Source: Anastrepha obliqua (Eukaryota > Arthropoda > Insecta > Diptera > Tephritidae). From it: 64,000 bases of DNA. Below are positions 57,895 to 64,000 of this stretch, piece by piece. Each line of letters opens with the position of its first letter. Positions within the stretch are counted from its first letter, which is position 1. The notes below the pieces were generated by a model. The model was given only the letters and a program-made list of their open reading frames with translations, searched no databases and was not told the DNA's origin. The stretch is from assembly GCF_027943255.1 (NCBI RefSeq), contig NC_072895.1:87918001-87982000 (forward strand), given 5' to 3'. The translations under genes were made by a program, and so were the position numbers.

Positions 57895-58345
57895 AATTAA
57901 AAAAAAAAATTAACAGAATATTTAGAAAATTTTGGGTATGCAGTTTTATAGCGCATTGAATTCTAGTATGAAAAGTTTGAGTCTAAAGTGGCTGAAAAAT
58001 CGCTTTGAATTTTGAGAATTTCTTTTTTTGCTGGTGGCATCGAGCATTCGTTATGTGCAAGAAAAGGCATAAAACCATGAACAAAAAAACTATCAATAGT
58101 CAACGAGAATGAAGGAGGGGCATTGACTATCAATTTAATATGGCTAAATGGGGTTGAAGACGCGAATACATAGCTAATCTCTCCCAAAAGCTGTAACTAC
58201 CCAGGTAACTGGGATTAGCTGGCAGCCCCAGTACCAGAAACGGATACTGCAGGCCTGTCACTTACCCATCTTAAAACCACCTGATTACAGTAACCGTGTG
58301 GTACCTTTCAAATAAATGTTAAAATACACACAAAATTTTTTTTCC
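57895..58345 (+). mobile_element. Second copy of large foldback element, right arm missing
   Basis: The arm TTTTGGGTATGCAGTTTTAT, GCGCATTGAATTCTAGTATG is followed by TTTTTGCTGGTGGCATCGAG, GAGCATTCGTTA and ACTATCAATAGTCAACG, all shared with 54940-55190. It then jumps to CTGGCAGCCCCAGTACCAGA, corresponding to 55755. The SINE-bearing segment is absent, and no right arm is found. Confidence 0.7.
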
Positions 58346-59584
58346 TCCCTAAACAAGCGAGAAAAAAATGCCTTTTTAAGACCTACTAAAGCAGGCTCCT
58401 GCCATAGAAAATCGCACTCCATATAGCTAAATTCTTATTCTAATATTTTTAATATAACAATGCAATATTGCTTTCCCTTAAACTCTTAGCTTCTCTTACG
58501 TTTTATGAAAATTTTGTATCAATACTATGGATACAATTTATTTTATAAATAATTATAACTTATCGTTTATCGCAGAAAATTTCGATATTCAAATCTATAA
58601 ATTTCTCTGACCAATTATAATCAGCCAAATTAAAAATGCGGCTCATATTTCAAACTCGTTTTTAACATATACTAACCAAAGCGCGCTTGACACACTGAAA
58701 CCAGCAGGAATTCGCACAATTTAACCACCATTCATATTCAAGCGCTGAACTCAGCCTTACAAGCCGCCGATCTGCCCGTCGAACGCTTACTCGCTCGCTT
58801 TTTACGCATCAGCATTTAACCTTGAATATTTGTTGAACGTACTTTTTTGGGAGCAATGAACGTTTTGGTCAAAATAATAGTAATATAAACTAGCAGCCAA
58901 GCGAACGGTGGGCTGCAGCCAGCAAATCAACCAACCAACAAAAAATAAAAGCACGAAGAAATAAAACAACAAATATACAAATTAACACTGGCGAAGGGGA
59001 GGAACGTCGGCGAGTATTAGTATTATAGCAAAAAATAATAATAATAATAATGTTAAAGGAAATGAATACAAAAACTATGGAAAAATAGAAAAATGAGCCA
59101 AATTCACCGGGCCGAGCGACAGCAGCAGCAAATGTACAAAAAATGTATGTGAATCGTAGCTGGCATAAATTAAATTGGCAAAACGAACAAAAAGTCAAAT
59201 CAACAGACCAAAAGACAAAAATAGTAATAATACATAATAATGAAGGTAGCAACAAAAACAAAAACATATAAAATTGCAAAAAGTAAATAAATACATAGTT
59301 AGACTGCAGTGGCTCTGGGAAAGATGGGAAAGCGGTGAGATTAGATTTTAGTATTTGGTAAGAAGTAATAAAGTAAGTAGTGGCAGTAATGAGTAAGCGC
59401 AAACAGCAGTGACGGAGTAGCATAGAAGATTTGTGTATTTTAATGAAAAAACAGGAGTAGCTCTTCGCCATTGGAGATGGAAAGAAAGCAGCAGAGATAA
59501 AATTAATTCGTGTGAAAGTTGAACAAAAATATTTGTTCAATTTCCGCTTATTTCGAAAAATTATTTTTTCATCATTAATCTGCA
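58346..59584. other. Spacer with UTR-like segment
   Basis: 58670-59560 is A-rich with interspersed CAACAA/GCAGCAGCAAAT sequence, like an untranslated exon on the plus strand. The 231-residue minus-strand ORF (58890-59585) is Phe/Ile/Leu/Cys-rich, the antisense shadow of this A-rich DNA, and is not called as a gene. Confidence 0.35.
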
Positions 59585-60299
59585 TTAGAAGGGTTACATA
59601 CAGTTAGAATTTTGAAAAAAACGATTTTTTTTTTTGTTCTTAATGTATAGTACATATTTTTAAGAATACACACAGAAAATTTAATATCGTTCCGATTAGT
59701 ATTTTCGAAGTTACACGCAAATTTGAAAAAAATGGGTATCCCATGTAAAGTGCTTTTCAACCCTTAAACGCGTTTTTCTGAAAATGGTGTTTTCAAAGTC
59801 GGTGACCAACATAACTCGAAAACGGCTTAACCGATTGGTCTCAAATTTTAACACGAGCTTCTTAAATATATTTTTTAGTAATAAATCGAAGATTTTTTCT
59901 CACCGATTAATATTTAGTTTTTTTTTTAAACAATTTAAGAACGAAATTTTGGTCAAAAATCGATTTTTTTTTTTTTGAGAAACCGTCATTTTGTCAAAAA
60001 AAATTATTTTGCTTATTCCTGCGATTAATTACTAGATTCAACATTAATTTTACGAAATCTGTTTGGTTTTTTTAATTTCAGAGGATCCAGTTCAGAGATA
60101 TAGTGGTCACCGCAAAACGTTGTTTTTGAGAGGAGCTACCGGAGATCAGCTGTAGCTCCTTTCCACATAAATATTTTTACTAAAACTAAGTCTTAAAATT
60201 CAGTTGAAAGATAATATTTTAATTATTATTTTATTTAGAAAAAATTCTGGAAAATTCGCTTTTTTCTGGTTTCATACTGTATATAATATGACCCCTTAA
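59585..60299. mobile_element. ~0.7-kb TIR element with TTAA-like flank
   Basis: The left end reads TTAG|AAGGGTTACATACAG. The reverse-complemented right end reads TTAA|GGGGTCATATTATATACAG. These are similar apart from a short insertion, and the right flank is exactly TTAA (60296-60299). The interior is non-coding and contains AACTCGAAAACGGCTTAACC, GATTGGTCTCAAATTTT and GGATCCAGTTCAGAGATATA. From memory it resembles a repeat found across many insects. A piggyBac-like TTAA target is suggested, not shown. Confidence 0.55.
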
Positions 60300-62540
60300 G
60301 ATATGAAGACACGAAGTTAAAGTAAATACTTAAACCGAGCCCTAACAGTCACTGTTTGACAAAGAAGTTGAACAATTTAACTTCGGCTCCATCCTCAAAG
60401 GCTCACTCAGTACGGAAAAGCACATACAGGCCACGATTTTTCACTAAGTGTTTTCTACTTCACATCACTAAAATATTTTTTTGATGGAAACTATTCCGCA
60501 AGTTATTTTAAAAGATTTAAAAGGATTTAAAAGTGTATTAATAATTTTTCGTGCTCGTGCAGTTGCATTTGGTGAAATACTAGAAATTCGCATTCACATT
60601 TTACGCGCAGTTTATTCCGCGACATGAATTTCAAGCTCTAAGAATTCGTTGAAAAGCAAAAGTGCACGAACAAGAAACTTCTTCCTTATTTATTACGCCA
60701 CTTCGTAGATTTGTGGTCATTAACTTTTATTGCAGTTACCAGTTATTGCACTAATTATTTGGCATTAAGCGTAATTTTTGTATAAAAGCGTCTATGTATG
60801 GCAGGCGGAGTGACCTTTCGCACATCTGCCACTGATTGCGTTAACAAAACCCAGTAAAACTCAGCGCCAAGAGTTAATAAATAGTCTAACAAAGGGATAT
60901 GAAAGGAAAAATATTAGAGCGAGGCAGCTTAAGCGATGCTTTACGCCTCAAATTACATAATATTTGTTTGACGCAGAGAACAAAGAAAATGGGTGGTAAA
61001 AGTGAACAGCGGCTAATACTCGTGCACGCGTCGACAAGTAAAAAATAGAAGCAAACGGCTTTTGCCGTTGGTGACGAAAAATGAGTTTGTAATTTAATGA
61101 TAGACCGAGCGCAGTTACTATTATGTGGTTGATTGGTAATGGCCTGCAATGTGGCCACATGAGTGGATTAGTTAAATATTTTATGTAAGAATATAAGAAT
61201 AAGAGGAACATTTCATGTGGAACACAACTCAGTAGAACACAGCAGTAAAGTCAAAGGCCGAAGACGCTGTGAAGAAGAAATACAGAGGCGAAAAGCTGTA
61301 AATAAAATTAAATGGAAAGAAAAAAAAAATTAAATAGAAATAATGACTGCACACAGAAGCCCGACGATGCAGATGACTCGGAAGAATCACCTGACAGATT
61401 TGGAATTGAGATTGCATTCAATTTACATAAGTTGCAAAATTAAGAGTGAGAGTGATGGTGAGAGTAAGAATGAGAATGAGAAAGAGTATGAGAGCCGCAG
61501 CCCGTAATGCATGATCCGGTCTCTCTGATCAGCATGACTAGATTGGACAACGTCAATTGGAATGCGAAAGCTTGAAAGCGATATTTTTTGCTAAGCAAAG
61601 CAGGACAAAAGCGAAAGACAGCTTGAACGAACGATCACAAGAAACCTCACGTATCACATCACTTTCAATCGAGTGATGAATATATAGTATTTTAATGACA
61701 GCAGGTTTTTTCATTACTCTTTTGTTATTCATTGCTTTGCATACATTCTTTTTTCAGTAGCGATCTATTTAGGCCCTGTGGTTTCGCATAAATTATTTTC
61801 GGTATTTGTTTATTTTTTATAATTTTTTTTTTATTAGTTATTTTGCTTTCCACACACACACCGTACATGCACTTACATGAGCCTAGAAAAACAAAACTAA
61901 AACAAAACAAAAAAATATATATAAAACTAAAGTAAATGTCAATAATGATGACCACAAAAAGAGCAAATTGGCAGTCGTATCACATACGAAATACAAATAG
62001 TGGCCAACACACAGCGATTCGCTAGAAATTCGCCGAATCAAAAAAGGTAAACTTTAGACGTTTTCAATTTCAATGTATGCTCCCAGTATTTATTGCGGCA
62101 TAATTTGTTTTTATTTGCAAAGCAATTTCTATTTACAAAAAAAAAAAAACCAATATACAAAATTCCTTAGCACCAAAACAGTGAACAGTGAATTCTGATA
62201 GCGTTCAAAAAGGTTACACAGGCTTTGTTGATGCATGAAAAGTTGATGGAAATTAATTTGAAACGATACACGTGCGCGAACTAAATGCAAAAAATAGAAA
62301 TTATAATAATAATAGAAAGTGAGTTGGCGAATTAAGGCGATAATTTACAAATGCAGCTGTGACTCAATAGCGTGGAGCTGTCACAAAATGTGCGGCAATG
62401 TGCAATTATCCGAATGGATATGTGACATTTTAGGCGTGCATGACAACTCGACTATTTAAAAACAAAAACTCTAAACCCGCTGAAAAGCAAATAGCAAATA
62501 GGAAAAGTAGAAAGTGCTGACAAGTCCCCACAAGATGACT
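60300..62540. other. Spacer; no gene recognised
   Basis: A TATA-like box lies at 60781. GAGAGTGAGA-type purine repeats occupy 61442-61490. ORFs at 60886-61211 (minus) and 61725-61955 (minus) have no domain. Confidence 0.35.
60781..60788 (+). promoter_or_regulatory. Candidate TATA box
   Basis: TATAAAAG in GC-moderate context, followed ~30 bp later by GGCGGAGTGACC. No clear initiator or downstream ORF. In AT-rich DNA chance matches are frequent, so this is weak. Confidence 0.2.
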
Positions 62541-62549
62541 TTAGTTGGG

Positions 62550-63045
62550 AAATGCTTCACTGTTCTCACTGTACCCAGCGTACAAGAAACACTATCTTGC
62601 TAGGCTGCCTAGCAAGACATGAAGTTCATGACAGCAATGAACAGGCGGATTGCCTAGCGAAACAAGCAGCTACTTCAAAACTCCATGAAAACATAAAAAA
62701 ACTTACCAGCAACAAGGAATACAAAGAATTTACACGACACTGGCTGGAAATTGCAGGAGAGAGACAGCCAAAACAGAGAGAACTTGCGAGCTCCCACTAA
62801 ATACTATACGTCACACTTTAGTCTTCATTATCATTTCAGGAAACTAGAATTAGCAAAAGCAAGTGTCCGGTCGTTTTGCGAGCTGAGCGATGAAGCGCTA
62901 GAAATTTGCCTTTGCGAATATTTAGCTCAAGACACATAGCGAAAACTCGCACACTTAGGCTGTGCGACTTTGGATCCATTGGCGATATGGAACGAAATGC
63001 CTGATGAACTGGATAAAGCTATTAAGTCTTCAATTATAGACCCAC
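62550..63045 (+). pseudogene. LINE RNase H and C-terminal remnant
   Basis: The first frame gives CLARHEVHDSNEQADCLAKQ then AATSKL (family RNase H end: 'W.PGH.GI.GNE.AD.LAR.G', with the last catalytic Asp in AD; here 62600-62690). The next part reads FRKLELAKASVRSFCELSDE then ALEICLCEYLAQ (62838-62938; family: 'HL..MGL.....CRFC.E..ET..HLLCECPAL') and, after a stop, RKLAHLGCATLDP. This is the tail of an RNase-H-bearing LINE (R1/I/LOA-like group). Two frame changes and stops make it non-functional. The reverse transcriptase is missing. Confidence 0.8.
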
Positions 63046-63072
63046 CGTTAAGCACAATAGATCACAATAGGG

Positions 63073-63415
63073 ATGCAATGCAATAAGAATAAGGTCTCCA
63101 ACACCATCACACAGAGGCTACAATCTTTTGTCAACAACTGCCTTCGCATAATCTGCAGAATACTCTGGCCGAATACCATCAGCAATGACGCGCTGTGGAG
63201 ATCAACGAATAAGGAGCCCATCTTATGGCAAATCAAATGCAAAAAGTGGCGATGGATAGGTCTCACGCTTAGAAAATTACCAGATAGCATCACGAGAATG
63301 GTACTGAACTGGAACCCGCAAGGAACAGAAGTAGCAGTCAGCCAAAGATCACATGGCCAAGGACGATATTGCGCGAACTAGCAGGTGCCGATATCACCGA
63401 AAACCGTGTACTCTG
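63073..63415 (+). pseudogene. LINE RT C-terminal fragment, second family
   Basis: The open frame reads RLQSFVNNCLRIICRILWPN then TISNDALWRSTNKEP, KCKKWRWIGLTLRKLPDSIT and RMVLNWNPQG. This is the conserved region after the reverse transcriptase in a widespread LINE group ('LQTFVNRCLRRIL.IRWPD.ISN.ELW.RT.QEP...QI..RKWRWIGHTLRKP...ITRQAL.WNPQG'). The Cys/Arg-rich RGRP and TWRR parts that should follow are lost after the QGTE residues. It belongs with the fragment at 48579-48971 and is unrelated to the RNase H remnant just upstream, so two LINEs are juxtaposed here. Confidence 0.85.
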
Positions 63416-63484
63416 TGTACACCGAGCGCAGTGCACAAGGATATAAAAAAATAAGAATATAGAATAAAAATATCTTACGAGCTT

Positions 63485-63760
63485 TTCTGGGTTGTAGTTA
63501 TGGCCCTACCAGTAATGTGCAGTCACCGATCGTCATCGTCTACCTCCACTAATGATAGACCCAGGAAGCGTGTGGTCTCGACGGATTGGATCCAAATGGA
63601 GAGTAGTGTTAGATAAATGGGTTTAAGAGAGCATGTGAATAGGTGCTTAGTATCATGCGGGGTATCTTCACATGCCGGGCATATATTGCGTATATCGGGT
63701 TCGACTAGATAGGTAGGAGTTTAAACTATTTGAGTTGTTCGACTCGTAGCACTTAACTAG
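63485..63760 (-). pseudogene. Jockey-like LINE ORF2 C-terminus, copy 1
   Basis: On the minus strand, from ~63715, the frame reads EPDIRNICPACEDTPHDTKH then LFTCSLKPIYLTLLSIW, QSVETTRFLGLSLVEVDDDD R and a stop near 63520. This is the CxxC...H..H/C zinc-knuckle end of Jockey-clade ORF2, intact in frame over ~65 codons. It is followed by a short 3' UTR (CACATTACTGGTAGGGCC). Frame breaks occur upstream in the LNSYL-like segment. Confidence 0.8.
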
Positions 63761-64000
63761 GACCAGCCAGTGCGATGTAGTTACCGATCGTCATGGAATA
63801 AATTATCTAACGGTGTGCTCAAGAATCTTGCGGTTTCGACAGGTTAAGCCGAGAGGGAGAGGGGTGTTAGGTTAGTGGGTTTAAGAGGGCATGTGATATA
63901 TAGACCGATTTGAGTCAAAGTTACGTGGATCTCACGAAACAGTTGAAACTCTCCGCCTGCAATGGGTGGTGGTTGGACCCCGGTAACGGCTTTCGAGGAG
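63741..64000 (-). pseudogene. Jockey-like LINE ORF2 C-terminus, copy 2, cut by window edge
   Basis: From the right edge the minus strand reads SSKAVTGVQPPPIAGGEFQL then FREIHVTLTQIG (family: '..R..VTLAQLRSGYC'). It then jumps to TCPLKPTNLTPLSL, PVETARFL and a 3' UTR, CATCGCACTGGCTGGTCC. The zinc-knuckle segment present in copy 1 is deleted here. It lies head-to-tail with copy 1 and probably continues beyond the window. Confidence 0.75.

Noticed and set aside
58890..59585. 231-residue minus-strand ORF, the longest in the window
   Set aside because: The translation is Phe/Ile/Leu/Cys-rich, exactly what the antisense of A-rich, CAA-rich UTR-like DNA gives; no domain, and the Met start is in low-complexity sequence.
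1..64000. CRISPR arrays, bacterial operons, riboswitches
   Set aside because: Repeats lack the short direct-repeat/unique-spacer pattern, and the composition and transposon content are those of an insect genome.

Overview
The window looks like repeat-rich, non-coding euchromatin from a higher fly. It is AT-rich, with many CATA/TATG microsatellites, several Tc1/mariner lineages, a Helitron, Jockey-like and RTE-like LINE tails and tRNA-derived SINEs. From memory, several repeats resemble ones widespread in tephritid fruit flies (Bactrocera, Ceratitis, Anastrepha), so a tephritid is my best inference; the sequence alone does not prove it. I find no convincing host protein-coding gene. Every ORF with recognisable protein similarity is a transposon remnant, and the other short ORFs are composition shadows. 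The window is probably a large intron or an intergenic span, with at most untranslated exons or promoters.

Layout. 1-4.4 kb: a tandem array related to a foldback-element arm, a full-length but dead maT-like mariner (1305-2351) and an internally deleted Tc1 element (4037-4390). 6.2-10.5 kb: a TA-flanked MITE carrying a nested insertion, a Helitron 3' end (minus strand), a short foldback MITE, a LINE tail and a second MITE copy. 12.9-15.3 kb: a TIR element with TTA flanks into which a tail-repeat retroelement has inserted with a 10-bp target duplication, then a Jockey-like LINE 3' end. 15.3-23.4 kb: low-complexity and degenerate tandem repeats plus an RTE-like LINE end. 23.4-27.1 kb: two more mariner-type remnants and an inverted LINE reverse-transcriptase fragment. 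27-35 kb: mostly featureless, with UTR-like stretches, a (TAAAA)n array, a tandem array at 31.7 kb and a mariner fragment. 35.7-37.1 kb: two tandem arrays, one built from the end of the TA-flanked MITE. 40.7-41.5 kb and 47.0-47.6 kb: AT-rich arrays. 48.6-49.4 kb: a LINE end and a tRNA-derived SINE. 50.6-52.5 kb: a small GC-rich palindromic spot followed by 1.5 kb saturated with GTACTAAAA. 53-58.3 kb: a complete MITE and two copies of a large foldback element, one carrying two nested retroelements. 59.6-60.3 kb: a TIR element with a TTAA-like flank. 62.5-64 kb: a cluster of degraded LINE 3' ends on both strands.

The sequences do not form a functional gene system. What ties the window together is transposon turnover: nested insertions with readable target duplications, internally deleted copies, and transposon ends that appear to have grown into satellite-like arrays. 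All calls are by eye from the sequence; no alignment or database search was run.
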